Origin: Prosapia bicincta
Taxonomy: Eukaryota > Arthropoda > Insecta > Hemiptera > Cercopidae
DNA: 64,000 bases
Assembly: GCA_036971475.1 (NCBI GenBank)
Contig: JBAIZL010000001.1
Coordinates: 143,582,192 to 143,646,191, forward strand
Direction: 5' to 3'
The notes beneath the pieces are model-generated. The model ran no database searches. It was not told the DNA's origin and saw only the letters and a program-made list of their open reading frames with translations. Shown here piece after piece: positions 38,501 through 51,640 of the stretch. Within the stretch, counting starts at the first letter, position 1; each line of letters starts with the position of its first letter. Both the position numbers and the translations under genes were made by a program.

Positions 38501-41500
38501 CAGTTTCTAGATAATATCTTATAATATACTATACTCTTTCATGTTTTTATTTTTGTAATTATATGTAATCAGTTTTCAGTTTTTAGTTTTTTTATGTGTG
38601 TTCAGAGTAAAGTTTTACCAGGGATACACGCACACTCCGCGATACTACACAAAAAAAGCTTCCTGAAAAAAACATCCATTTTGGAATAACGTTTTTCATA
38701 AAGGAACAAAACATATTACAGAACTGTATCCACTGCATTCTACGTGATCGCTTTGTAAGCTAACGTGACCTGCTATTAACCTTTGAAAATTAGTAGAAAA
38801 AAGAAGTTATTAACAGAATATCTTTTTTAGTTCATGTGTTTATCGCTTCATGTGATAGCCGTCGATCTGAAGTGAAGTGAATAACAGTGATTAACGTTGC
38901 TCAACCCCAGCCAGCTAATAACAAAGCTTTTATGTCAATTTAATTACAGTCAATAAATATAATGTGTACTCTCTGTGTATTTTCTAATGTATCCCAGTGA
39001 ATAATAATTTTTTTTTAATTTCTTATTTTCATACATATAGTCAACAACCGTGAGGGAACAATAACGGTTAGAGAAATAAATGTGTTATTAATAATATGTC
39101 CCACGTTAAATTTAATGCACGTTTTAAAATTCTTGATTGTTTTAACTCACATTTCAATATTTTTATTTTAAATCATAGGCCTACATATCTCTACCACGGA
39201 ATAAACAGAATGTTATATCTTGAAAAATATATAACTATTTTTAACATAAATTCCTACAAACAAGTTTTAGAGCTATTTATACCAAAGCCAGTATATTTTA
39301 TTTTTAATCCAAACCAATCCAAAATCTCTTTTTTTATCGCCTTCTTCATGCAGAATGCTTTATCTCTAAGTATCTAGTGCTATAAAAGTACTTCTCATAG
39401 GCGTAACTAGCGAAAAGGGTCAGCTTCATAAAAGGTGACGTCACAGAGTATTCTGAATATTACTGTATTCAACATAACCCTTGAGTAAATATCTGTTGAG
39501 TTATACATATTGGTTAATTACTTAGTTCGGTCATGAATCTGAGCAATCGGTCTAAAATCGTGTGGTAAGATGGAAAGCATTAAAAGAGAATATACTTATG
39601 GATAAATGTCTTATATACTTGTAATTAGCTTAGTTCTCACACTTTCAGAGAGCCTTTTGTTCCAGTCCGCTAAATCTCTAGCCATTAATGGGATATACGG
39701 CTCTTCAAAAGTGAAACTCATTAAAAAATAATTAAACAGAATTAATATTTACTTTAATTTGGTTTCCAGAGAAATGTTTGAAGATATATGTAAAACTTTA
39801 ATTTGCTTCACTGTATTATTTAAGTAAATGCCTTAACGCCTTCTAACTAATATTAAAAGACAATACACTGCACACAACTACACTTTCCTATCTATCTACC
39901 TTCATTACTTCACTGCTATTAGGTAATAATGTATTGCCTTTTCGTTAGGGAATATTCTGTACGACCTCACTTACATATGTTGAAGACACCCTATTTATTT
40001 AGGCAGCAAACAGGGTAGTGGTAATTAATTAAAATAAACTTTTACATAAATCATGATAGTTGATTTTCAACATGATTCACGCCAAAAACAGAATTGACAA
40101 TAATACCCAAGTAACTGTTTGTACTAGGAGCTTTCTTATTTATTCCTAAACCATTAACATATATAAATATTTATATTTTTTTTAAAGAATGTGTATTGTA
40201 GTATTGTACACATTCAGACTCTCCCCGCTATTTATAGATTCTATATGGATTCCTGTTTATGGTATTCTAGTTTTTTATTATAGATTCTTGCTTACATCTT
40301 GGATTTACAACTACCACCTAATGGTACCAAGTAGAGGTATTTCATTGATTTTAGTTGAGAGCTTGTCTACCTGTTCACTAGTATAACATTTGTTCCTTAC
40401 TCTCAAAAATAAAGGCACAATATATCTTTTCGTAGATCTTTTTCTACACTAGAGTATGCGATGAATAAACATCTTCTTCTGCTTTCCTCCACCCACATTC
40501 GGTTTACAATAATCTAATAAACTCAAACTCTCTATATCGTCACAAGACACTGACACAAGTGCACTGTGTTATGTTAGAAATAAATGAGTAGCCAAATTAG
40601 ACTCATAGCTTTGAACTTCAAGTCAGTACGTTCAGCAAAGCAAACAAACTATCTATTAATCCCAAAACTGGTATAAATTACGAGTCGTACTAATCGCGTA
40701 CACTCATTGACGGCTTGGTTTGAATCTTTTAGGAGGAGAATCATTTGTACAATAAGAATTAGAAATATTAAAAGTGAATAGTGTGAATTGGTCATCTTAA
40801 AGACATTGATCCAATGCAATCACCTTGTCAGGCTCAGTCGCAATTTTCTCAATTAATAGATATATTACTGGTAATGTAGGATAGGTTTAGGTGTTTTCTA
40901 ATAGCATTTTTTTCAGTTTCTCAAAACGTATGAACTTCGTACTTGAACGTTTGGGTCTAGGTAGGCAAGTGCACGATACTTTTTATTAAACAATTAAATA
41001 GGAGTAATTGATTTTAGAGATTATTTCTGTCCCGGTGACTTTGATACTGATAATAATTTTTTTGCTCGTGGTACCAGTGACAAAATATGGAAATCCCAGT
41101 GCTATTGACAATGGTTCGATTGGAGGCAATAAGTCTGGCTGGAAATTACTGATATTTTACCGGGGCTGTTACTGGTTTATTTGACACTGTTATTGGATCT
41201 ACTCTAACAGCTCGGCTCACGTGCAGTGACGTTGACTGAAAGGGAGGGGGTTTTCTGTGTTGTGATTTGACAAAATGTCGCAGACATTGAATTTATAGTT
41301 ACTGATATCATTGGTTGATTTGTCGCTGTAACTGGTTCTACCCATTTACGTTGTGTGTTAGTTTGTGATTTGTGCTAGATTTCAGGACAGTGAAAGTGCT
41401 GTGTGCTGTAGATGCTTCAGAGTTTGTAATTCCAAATGAGCTTGTTGGTAAATACAATGAGGTTTTAGAAAAAGAAAAGAGTACTGGAATCACTCGACCC

Positions 41501-44500
41501 CTGTTGATTAAGGTGAAGTAAAGTGTGAAGTGTACGAAAAAAATTAGCGAAGTGCGATATTTTTCGGACAAAATTATCGTATAAAATAACTAAAAGGAAT
41601 TTGAAGAATCACATGCAGAGTAATGACCCCTTGGTAAAGATTTAACCAAAAACAAAACTTTTATCTTCGCCATCAAATTTAGAGGTAAATAATTTATTTA
41701 TATTGGTTTAGTATGCATAATCCAATACCGAATACTGATATTCTTTTGTTATAACCTAGGCTGGTATAGTAGAAAATGCCCCATTTAAATGCTAAACTAA
41801 TAATTTGTTTTGAAATAATTGAGAACGTGCAAATTTTGTTTTTTGAAATAATAAAATTATACTGTAAATGAACTGGAGATAAATGTTATAGCTACTCTCT
41901 TTTGTAAGCCTAAATGAGTACTTCTATTTTTAGTAATAAACAAATCATAAAATTACTAATGGAGAAGTCGTAATTTGAAGACTAATTTCAGAGAATTTAA
42001 CTAACGATCAATTTTATCATTTCTCAACTACTTTTCGAGTTTGGAAAGAACTCTTTTCAACTTTTAAGTTGAGATTAAGGTTCCATTGTGGTGACCACAT
42101 CAAAATTGTAAAGTAGGAATGAATGTAAACAAATAGTCGAATTTTCCAGGTGTGTCCATGAAAAGGTTAGCCCCTTTACAAACACAAAAGAGGTTACTTA
42201 CGGCTCGATAAAGGCGGCAAACATTTGGTTACTGGGTTTACCAAGTCTGCCCGTTCCGCCTATGAGAGCTACAATATTCCTTGAGAAAGGTTTTGAAGTG
42301 TTGCTGCTAAATTGTCCAGTTATAAAGGGAAACTGTTTATTGTCCGTGCCTAGCCTTCTCTTCGTTATATAAGTTCAAATATAAATAGAGTTATTTACCA
42401 GTGAACAAGATTGCATTTGATAATAAGAAATAACAACCTTGGTTCTCAAAGCAATTTCACCTCTGTTCACCTTAGTTCAAGTAACACTTATTCTTTACAA
42501 TTGTATACGATAAAAGACTATGATTGATAACCTTGAAAGGACTTCATAATTAAGACAAATGTCATAATATGTAGGGGTCTTTAAACATACAGTAGTAGGA
42601 CTGCGCATACCAACGCATGCGCAGTTTTGCCATTAACGGTTTTACCCCGCCTGAATTATTTATAAAATTAAAGTAGTTTCAGATTCTTAGACTGTGCTTT
42701 ATGATACTTCTAGTAAAAAATATTACTCTAATTTGAATGTACTTTTAGATGCGCTATTACTTTCCTGAAATATCACAACAGGTATAAGTATACATAACAA
42801 AATTATTTTGAGAAAATTAACAGTCATCAAAGGTGAACAGCAATTAGTTATAAGAATTGAAATACTCACTACTAGTGTGGAGACTATCGACTATAACGAA
42901 CTCCAAAGACCCTGCTAAAACTGGTAATGGTATATTAGTAGAAGGGAATACCCTCTGAAATACTGGGTAAAAACATTATCGTGGACTAGGCACATCCGTA
43001 TGTTGCGACTATTCTTTGAGAGAGGTTACATTGTAAATGAAAAACTACCTCTGTTACGTTTTGATAAGATCAGATAAATCCTTTTGTTAATACAAAACAT
43101 CAAATACTGCAAATAACTGTATTTTGTAACTATACCCTATGTTGTATATAAACTGTTATTGTGTACTTTCATATAAGATTAAATAACTCATCACCCCAGT
43201 TTATGTGAATGCTGTAACTTCCTAAAAGTAATATCACCGGCACTGTCTTTCGTTACCAACGAGTAATAATGTTACATAATTATTGACAAACGTAAGCACG
43301 CCTATATAAATAAAAATCAAGGCAAAAATCAAACCGACAGTTTTGGAACGAATTCTTCACAACTCTTGATAACTTACACCATGATTAGTTTATTTTCTTG
43401 TCTCATAAAAGTCTCTATAAATATTTCCCAACTGGGTAATTAAAACTGACCTGTGGTAATAGGGAGTATATTCATGATGATAGTGAGTATGATGGGATGG
43501 TGATAGGGAGTATGAGAATTAATCACGACTTACATAGACGACTCAAAATGACTAAAGGAAAGTAACCGATCTTGGCTCCACATAAGGCGACTCACAACAG
43601 ACAATAAAGAAAAAAAAACAAATTAAAAAAATGTTACTATGGATTTTGTTGCTATATTGTGGTTCCCGATTGTAGAGAAGCTGTTTTCTTCTTTCCTAAA
43701 ATCTTTTATAAATATATTTTACGATTGGTTAATGAAAAGAGATATTCAGCATCCTAAAGAGGATCACTCACTACGTACCGATTAAAGAAAACTAAGCGAT
43801 GTTGGTTCTACAGAGAATAACTTACAATAAACAATCAATTTAAGGAATGAAATGAAAGTGAACTGACTACGGCTGCTATACATCATTGTTCTTCCCGATT
43901 GTAGACGAGTTGCTTCGTTTTTTATCAAATTTATTTGTTCCATTTTTTAAAGCCAGGTTAATGTACGGTATGTTTTCGATTAGTTAGAGAATAATAATTT
44001 AAGGAAATTACCAATCTGAATAGTTAATTTGATTTATATATAGGTTCTAAAGAACGTACTACTTATAACATATTAAAATAATGAACATTCAATAAACCCA
44101 TTTTAATAGTAAACTGGTCAATAATTCAAAAGATTCAAATCTCTTTCAAACGTCAAGAATTTGCTTAATAAATAGAGACATATATATTCTACACACTAGT
44201 TTTATAATAACTTTTTACAACAGGATACTGGTGTGAAAATATATTTGAGATTGGGGCCCACATGAGCTTTAGCCCTAGTTGTTCATTCTAGTGAAAATAT
44301 AACTAACAGATCTGCTTGATATCTAAATTCATTCGAGCGTGTTGAAGATTATTATTTTATCTTTTGGTTGAGCAATTTCACTATCGTCACATTTGACAGG
44401 GAAAATATTTTCCTCTCTTAGTGAGCTTGATGTGAGGAGACAATGAATCGTTAACCTAATTTGGCCATATTTTACATGATTTGTCTACGTTGTAACTTAT

Positions 44501-45008
44501 TAAAGCCTTATTGTCTTTGCATTTAGATACCAGATTTGCCGGTCATTTCTCTATTTAGTGATTATATAGAAAAAAACATTCGTATGTGTATTATTTATAG
44601 TATTGGAGTGATAACTCTTACCTGAGGCAATCCCGCCATTATCTCAGTTCAACCTATGTCTCCAGGATTTTGTTTTTTACAACGAAGTATTTGCCAAAAA
44701 GATATGATTTGACAAATAGATCGTTATGTTAAAATAAGGGATCATGTATTTCCAATAGGGTCATTTTCGACAAAAATGAAATAAGTCTTTTGAGTATCTC
44801 ATTACTAAGTAGAAAACATTATTAAACCGCAGCTATTAGTCACAGGGCAATATTTATCTGGTCTGAGTCTTGTCTATTACCATGTTTTCCCCTTTTACCT
44901 CATCGATATCAATATTTTACTATGTATTTTTCGAGATTTTAAACATCCCCGGGAATAATATTAATAAGGTGTTCACCTTGTGGTATATTTTCTTCGGTTT
45001 CCTATATA

Positions 45009-45010
<2 letters not shown>
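35550..45010. other. AT-rich intergenic DNA, no gene recognised
   Basis: About 9.5 kb in which every frame is frequently stopped. The only stretch with a coding look is at 41,390-41,520 (listed separately). Minor features are a G-run near 41,245, the palindromic GCGCATACCAACGCATGCGC at 42,603-42,622 and A-runs. No RNA gene or transposase motif was found. Confidence 0.6.
41388..41521 (+). pseudogene. possible exon or retroelement scrap, unknown
   Basis: Following an acceptor-like ATTTCAG (41,382-41,388), a frame stays open for about 44 codons to TAA. It has a protein-like composition, including VDASEFVIPNELVGKYNEVL and ending TRPLLIKVK. It is more ordered than the surrounding AT-rich DNA, and the reverse-strand frame over the same place is its shadow. 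I do not recognise the family, and there is no matching upstream exon. Confidence 0.22.

Positions 45011-45011
<1 letters not shown>

Positions 45012-45065
<54 letters not shown>
45012..45065. repeat. (TA)n microsatellite
   Basis: A TA run of about 54 bp. Confidence 0.97.
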
Positions 45066-45068
<3 letters not shown>

Positions 45069-45154
45069 TTAACGTAGTGATGAACAAAGTGCTGTAGTAG
45101 ACTGCCAGGTGAGTGGAATTTTCGTCGTCATGCATGTACAGTTATTGTTCTTTT

Positions 45155-45540
45155 TTCAGATTCACAGCACTGAGGGAATCTTTTAAGTTTGTCTTGGGGT
45201 TAATTTTTTCTATTAGTTTGAATATTTTAACTCTTTTGAATTGTATTTGTATTTGTTCATTTATGATATTATTTTTATGTTTATAAATTTGTGGTTGTTC
45301 CCAGATTGCCATTTAGAGGTCATTTTGTACTTTTTTTTATTAGTGTATGTTTTCTAATGTGCAGAATGCATGTTTGTTTTTTGATGGCGTGTGTAGCTAA
45401 TTTTGAGTTTTAAATGTGAGGTTTGACGTATGCATTGAAGTGTTCTTGATATATGTCTTTTAATTTCTTTTTTTGTTTGGCCTATGTACGATTAGCCTCG
45501 TATATTTTGATACAGTCTGTGCATTTGATTTAATATATTC
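45155..45540 (-). pseudogene. Penelope-like element remnant, GIY-YIG domain
   Basis: On the minus strand CTDCIKIY (about 45,527-45,500) and, in a shifted frame, YIGQTKKEIKR (about 45,490-45,455) form the core of a GIY-YIG nuclease as found in Penelope-like elements. Further down come SYTRHQKTNMHSAH and then LIEKINPKTNL (about 45,225-45,185). The order matches the + strand remnant at 34.8 kb. Several frame changes and stops show it is dead. A hammerhead-like core on the same strand at 46.6 kb may be part of the same element, but the reverse transcriptase that should lie between is not visible. Confidence 0.68.
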
Positions 45541-46597
45541 GTAGAAAATCGAATTTTAGAGATATGATTTTGTATTATATATGTGGCAAAAGAAACTTCT
45601 GTAAATATAAAACCGAATTCATTCTACAAACCAAGAATATTGGAAAAATGTAATTTTAAATGGTTGACTAGGCATCCAGAACTTCATCTTCCGTCTAATC
45701 ATGGATCAAATTTCCCATTTTGTACTGATTAATTGTGTGTATTGTTGCCACCTGCGATTTGTGTTTAATGTGGTATTTGTTTGTCTTTTTGGGAGATGAA
45801 ACTTTACGTAGAGTGTTGATGCCCAGTAATATTGTCGTGTGGTAGTTTGGTGTGTAACTGTGTTGCAAATGGTATTAATTGAAGACACGGGTGAATTTAA
45901 TTTAATATACATTATATGCTGTGAATAATTTATAGTTTCTAACACATTTTGAATTTTACATCTGTAATGTAAATCATTTTGTTTGCACTATCGAGGGTTG
46001 AATGAGTTGCAGTGGAACAACAATAATATGTTTTTCTAAGGGATTATTAATGACACTTTAGTTAACTCATGTGAATTTTATGTGTTGAACACGGTTCAAA
46101 AACAAAGGCTAATAACTTCAGCACAAGGTTGTAAAAACAATTATGTGCAAAGGCCTCATACTTCCATGGATACAAGAACTTCCATACCATAATTTACACT
46201 GACACCTTAGGGGAAACGGAGAATATCGTCGTTTAATTGATTCCATTTGTTTAGGAAGAACCAAAAATACGGTAAGTTATTTTGCATACTGTCTGCAAAA
46301 AGGCAGAAATTGACGGACTTTATGGGTATCCCAAACCGTATTTAACCATAATGTTAGCTATTTGCATATTACTTAAGCTTGGTTAATATTGTTATTATTA
46401 TTTCTTTTTTATTCTGAATTTTTAACTAGTTTATTTCATGAGATTTTATTGGAAATGAGAAAAATAACGTAGTTTTCGTTCTTGAATTTTTTAGTTCATT
46501 ACGTTCGTTGAATCTACATAAAGTTGTTAATGCCATTAATGAGTTGAACATTAGTTTATGACTATCCGAACTACAGAAAACCTACTGAGTCAGTACA
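45541..46597. other. AT-rich DNA between Penelope remnant and hammerhead-like motif
   Basis: No reverse transcriptase motif is readable on either strand. A 79-codon minus-strand frame (45,706-45,945) is Thr/Asn-rich without a domain. Confidence 0.5.
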
Positions 46598-46628
46598 TTT
46601 TCGATCGCTATGAGGCGATCTTCATCAG
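46598..46628 (-). ncRNA. hammerhead-ribozyme-like core
   Basis: On the minus strand the order is CTGATGA, A, GATCGC, loop CTCATA, GCGATC, GAAA. CTGATGA and GAAA are the two conserved boxes of a hammerhead, and GATCGC/GCGATC is a perfect 6-bp stem II between them; one unpaired A precedes the stem. Penelope-like retroelements carry hammerheads in their terminal repeats, and a Penelope remnant lies about 1 kb downstream on the same strand. Stems I and III and the cleavage site are not clear to me. Confidence 0.5.
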
Positions 46629-46959
46629 TGTCTCCATCAGTTGAAGGGATTAAAGATATCATCGTTTTTAGAAAAAAAATAAATTTTTAAAAGCTAGTTT
46701 TAATTTGTATTTATTTAGGAATATATATTAGAAAAATCTCATGGTAGAACCTTTATATAGGTCCCATTAACAAATTTTTAAAAAATGTTGAGATATCTTG
46801 AACGGTTTTTACACAATGTGTTTAAAAATAAAAAAAAGTTGTTTCAGTAATCATACAAAATGTATTGCACAACAAAATATTCTAAAATAAACTAATAATC
46901 AACCTCATTTTATGTCCTCCTGCACTACATGTGGAGTCGTCTGGGCTTCCACAGCTGTA

Positions 46960-47370
46960 TACATATACTATAACTTCATTTTCACTAATGTTTGTTTACT
47001 CTGAATTTCTTTTCCATATCGGTAATAGTTTTTTCACCCTCAAACAGCCGTTTGCTATCTAGTACTTAATTGCTTTGACCATTTGTCTTTCAGCTTGAAG
47101 TCCCATCTGTTCTATCAATTTTGGACCATCAAAGTTGAATATAAAGTGTCCATCATTAAATAATTGTACAGTTTCAGATACACCAAACACTTAGAGTACC
47201 AATAATCTTTTGGGAGCCCGCATGCAATTTAAATAATTTAAAGGTTTATTTGGATTTTGTGACTTTCCTTTTAAACATTTCTTTAGTATTTCAGGATCAG
47301 CTAACTGTTTGGAAATTGGTTTTAAAATAATCATGATGGTCTCTGACCGATGAAAATATTTAGTGGACAT
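46960..47370 (-). pseudogene. Mutator-like transposase C-terminal remnant
   Basis: A minus-strand frame starting near 47,350 reads KPISKQLADPEILKKCLKGK, then SQNPNKP and RAPKRLLVL, a stop, and then VFGVSETVQLFNDG and further hydrophobic and charged segments to about 47,080. This recalls the C-terminal part of arthropod Mutator-like transposase proteins (P-I-x-K-x-L-x-D-P-x-L, C-L-x-G-x-x-Q-N-x-N, C-P-K, F-N-D-G order), cited from memory. At least two stops break it, and the upstream part with catalytic residues is not recognised. Confidence 0.5.
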
Positions 47371-47399
47371 AGAGCTCTTCCGAAACTAAAGATTTTTGT

Positions 47400-48116
47400 A
47401 CCTACGCAATGACTCTTCGTCTTTCGGACGAAGTTGTTGCAATGGCTTCTCATTTGTAGCCATTCTATCGTACACCGTACCGTGACGTAGGTAACACACG
47501 AAATAAAGTCTTCTTAAAGTCATATTTCATTGTTTTACTTTGTATAAACATTACAGTCGTGTCCATTTTGTGTTTTTTATTATATTTCCCCCTAAAGTAG
47601 TCTGACAGACCATAGCTTATGAATAGTGGTTGACAAATAAACTTAGGAATCTTTTGAAGAACTAAGTGACGCCTGTGAGCTCTGCATTTATTGGGGATTT
47701 AAAGGGTAAGGTATAATGCGTTGCCATAGACACCTTTACAGCAATGCAAATTGAAGACCTACCGTAATTAAACAAATGGCTGTATATTCAGTTCATGTTC
47801 TCTGCCTGGTTCAATATGGTTTGTTTTGTTTCCTTCCTTCCGATTGGGAATTGGTAAATATCGATATGTGCGTTAGAGAGATTGATATTTTGGAAGCGTC
47901 TCAACATGTGAAGAACATGCTATTCACTATACATAGTACTGACTACAATTCATACATTATTTACTACCGATATTTTTATCTGAAATGATAAATAATTAAA
48001 CTATATAATGAGTGGTACCTGTTGTAATGCTTTTAACTACTATTTCTGTTAAATTTGTAACGGGAAAATTATTACTGTATTTCTTGCCAGTGGTAAATAA
48101 ATTAAGTATGTCTGCC

Positions 48117-48166
<50 letters not shown>

Positions 48167-51100
48167 GCAAAACTTAAATACAGATTTTCAGAAATTTTAA
48201 TTAACAACAGTTACATCCCACAATTTGACTTTTAATACTACGTAATATAAAATCTGAAAGTCTAGTAATGCGTTCAGTATATACATCTTAACTGTTGTGT
48301 CATGCCATTATGTGACGCTCTGCACTCACATTCAATTCGCATCCTCTGGGCGGCTGTCTTCTGTCCAATCCTCAACTTACCTGTAAGCCAACTGGCGCCG
48401 ATACAAATTTGAAATAACCATATCTGATTTAAGTCAGAAGTTCAGCTAATGCTCGCCAAATTCTGGTAGAGATCCAGTTACTGAACCTGCTTTTTAATTA
48501 CCTACTGATAATTTTAAATAGTTGAATAATGAAATTAATAGTACTCTAGTTTCAAGTTGGTAAAATTATTGGTTTAAACACTTATTTCAATTAAATAAGT
48601 TGGTTTTTATTTAATTTCAATTTGAAAAATGTAGCATCGTTTTCAATACGTTTTGAATTATATACTTCTAATAATTTACATTTTCATATGATACAGTGAT
48701 GTCATTTTGAACAACCAAATATTTATTTATGAATTTCAATTTAAAAGAATTGAATTATTTTAGCATTTTCGCTCCGAAAGATTGTAATTTATTATCTGTA
48801 TTTGTATGAAAGCGAGAGGACTGTATAACCTTTAAACATAGTTTCCCTAATGGTGGCTGTTGTTTGGCGCAATGTACTGCACGTCTAATCTACCGCAGGT
48901 TGACGTTTTAACACCCTACTATATTGCCATACTTTTTGATAAATCGTATTCCCCCCATCTTCTTTTTCCTTAAAGCTAGGCCAATAGTGTTTTTCTCCAT
49001 TTCTCCCCTGCATTCCTTGACTTTGTCCTTCGAAGAAATCTACCAATTAAAATTTCTATAAATGAAAATCACCTGATGTCCAGGCGTCCGTTTTTCGTCA
49101 TATTTCCATTTAGGCTTTGTTTGGTACATTTTACGTGCAAATAATTGGTCAAAAATTCTCCAGTTTTTTTGTTGAGTATTTAAAATATGTTTCTAATTCT
49201 TTGTTATTTTTTAAGATTTCCTCGCAGTTTTTTTCGAAATTTCGATGCTCTGTATGTGTATTTTAACTTTCGTTTTTATTGTGTAGATTCTATCGCTTAC
49301 AAAGGATACCCGCTATTTTACAATAATTATAATTTACAATCATAACTACTGATTACTAGTATGACCAATACTACTGATATTGCATATATGTTAATATTTA
49401 ACGCTTTTTTTCTTCACGGTTCGAGTTTTATATTTTTAATTTGAAATCTCAGTCTCAAGCTTCTCTCTATGGTTTAAGCAGTTAAACTTTGTAGCTGGAA
49501 GTTACGAATATAGATAAAATATTACCTTCACGTGCCTTAAATATAACTTTCACGTTAACTAGACTATAGCGCAGCTGAAAGTTCAGTGCCAATGAAATCT
49601 TAAGTGAACTTTAACATTAGCTTCGGAGAGCCTGAGATTATTTGTGAATATTTAACTTTCTCCTACTGTTTTAAATAAGTCAAATCTAACATAGTGGTAA
49701 ATTATATTTTACCTTCCTCATAACAATATGTCTTTGAATATATTCCTTTACATCACAGTAAAATGTGTTGGTTTAGTAGCATTATAATAATGTTATTTCT
49801 CCACAGATTACTAAGTAATTCTTTATTAGTAGATAAACAGTCACAATACTGAATTGCTATTGGCAAAATATTTTTAAAAAAGTTATTGAACCACATATTT
49901 AAAATTCAAATTTTTCTTGAGGGGAAAAGTTAAAAACTCTATAATTTACGACATTTAACATCAATTTTTGAAGTAATTTTGCACGTCACCTATAGTCATC
50001 AGGCTAATGTTTTGAATTTATAAATGAATAATAATTTGTACAAATTTATTTAAACATCTGTATTAGTATAACATTTCGTTTAAAAAACAAAATGTATTAT
50101 TTATTTTAAACAAATATTGTATTCACCTTGTTTAGGAATTCTAAAAAATTCACGATTTCTTAAATAGATAGAGGAAACCGTTACAAAAAATACGTTCCAT
50201 TCAATAAATGTATTGTGGCGTAGTTTAATTATAAAATTTAGTTCTGGCACTCGGAGAAGTACCGACAGAAGGGGTAACAAAATAGAGCTAATAGTTTCGC
50301 AAAGTAAAAAATCGTTAAAAATATGAATTTATTTATTTTTATTTAAAGGATTACATTTTTATTTGACACAAGTATGCACGTATGAAAGACTAATATTTAC
50401 TGTAGTTATTAATATAATATCGGTAAGAAGAGACGTTTATTGAATACAATTCCTTTAAACATATTCATTTAAATAAGGAATATACATAACTTGATGAAGT
50501 GCAACGCAGGGTTCATCAGCACTCTTAGTAACAGAGTGTCAAGCCGTGAAGTTACATTGTAAAGTTCAAAATAATTATGGTAACTGCCACAAAGGTACTT
50601 TGCAAGAATAAATAAATTGTAATCTCACTTTACTTAATTTCAATTCTCTTATAACTGAAGGTATTTTAAAGGACTTTAATCAACATAATTTTTACACAAA
50701 CACCTATAATAGTTACTTGCTCATTTACTTATATTTCAATTTCTTTGCTAATTTGTTCTACTATAAATATTATATTTTTCATTATATATTAAAAATTAGG
50801 TTTAGTACCCATTTTATTATAACTAGCCAATTTAAAAGTACGCAATGAATATATAGTATATGTTCTAAGGCATTCGTTGACTGAAAATAAAAGAATTCCT
50901 TGAACAACACAAAAGTATAACATAGATAACTGATACATTTATATTCCTGGATGCTCTCGGAGCCAGTTTCATCCGGATTCCTGCTTTGTGTGCAATTTTC
51001 ACTTTACAGAGCGGAACAGGCGTGTTTCGTTTGTTAACTTCTCTACTGTATTCATCTTTTTATTATTCAATATGACCAAGCAAGTTTACTTGGCTTTTCA

Positions 51101-51640
51101 TACAAGTTGTATGAATTATATCATATATAATATTATGTAGGCTAAAAAATTCGCACACAGTGGATTCCACCAGGTCTTTTTATTAATACAAAAGAAAATA
51201 CTGAACAATATTTTAGTTTAAAAATATAATTACCGTAATTAAGTATAATGTATTTATTTAGGTTCTATTGGTTTTAAATAGGGACAATAATGTATCAAAT
51301 AATTTTAATTAATATTTTAAGATTTAGCAAATTTACTTTAAAAAAAAAATACAAGACCTTAGATAGGTCGTCATAACATACGGACTCTTTTACAAAGACC
51401 TATGTTTAATAATATATTCTGAAAGAAAACTAATTTCTGAATAAGAAAATGTACTGGTTGTTTACAATAGCTGTAAAGTAAAAGAACCAACTTTGAATCA
51501 AAATGTGTTGAATGTTTAAGTAAATTTATCATAATATTGCAATTATAATGATGAAATAAAACTGTAAAAATGTATGGTTTTAAACAAAAAATTACATACA
51601 ATATGCCTAAGCATTTGAGGGTTACAGCAATGAAATTTCA
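47400..51640. other. AT-rich intergenic DNA
   Basis: No gene is recognised. The block contains one TA microsatellite. TTCATCAGCACTC near 50,510 could be a decayed hammerhead-type box (minus strand CTGATGAACCC), but no GAAA partner follows. Confidence 0.6.
48119..48165. repeat. (AT)n microsatellite
   Basis: An AT run of about 47 bp. Confidence 0.97.

Noticed and set aside
50490..50530. Third hammerhead motif (minus strand CTGATGAACCC)
   Set aside because: No complementary stem II followed by GAAA can be found after the box.
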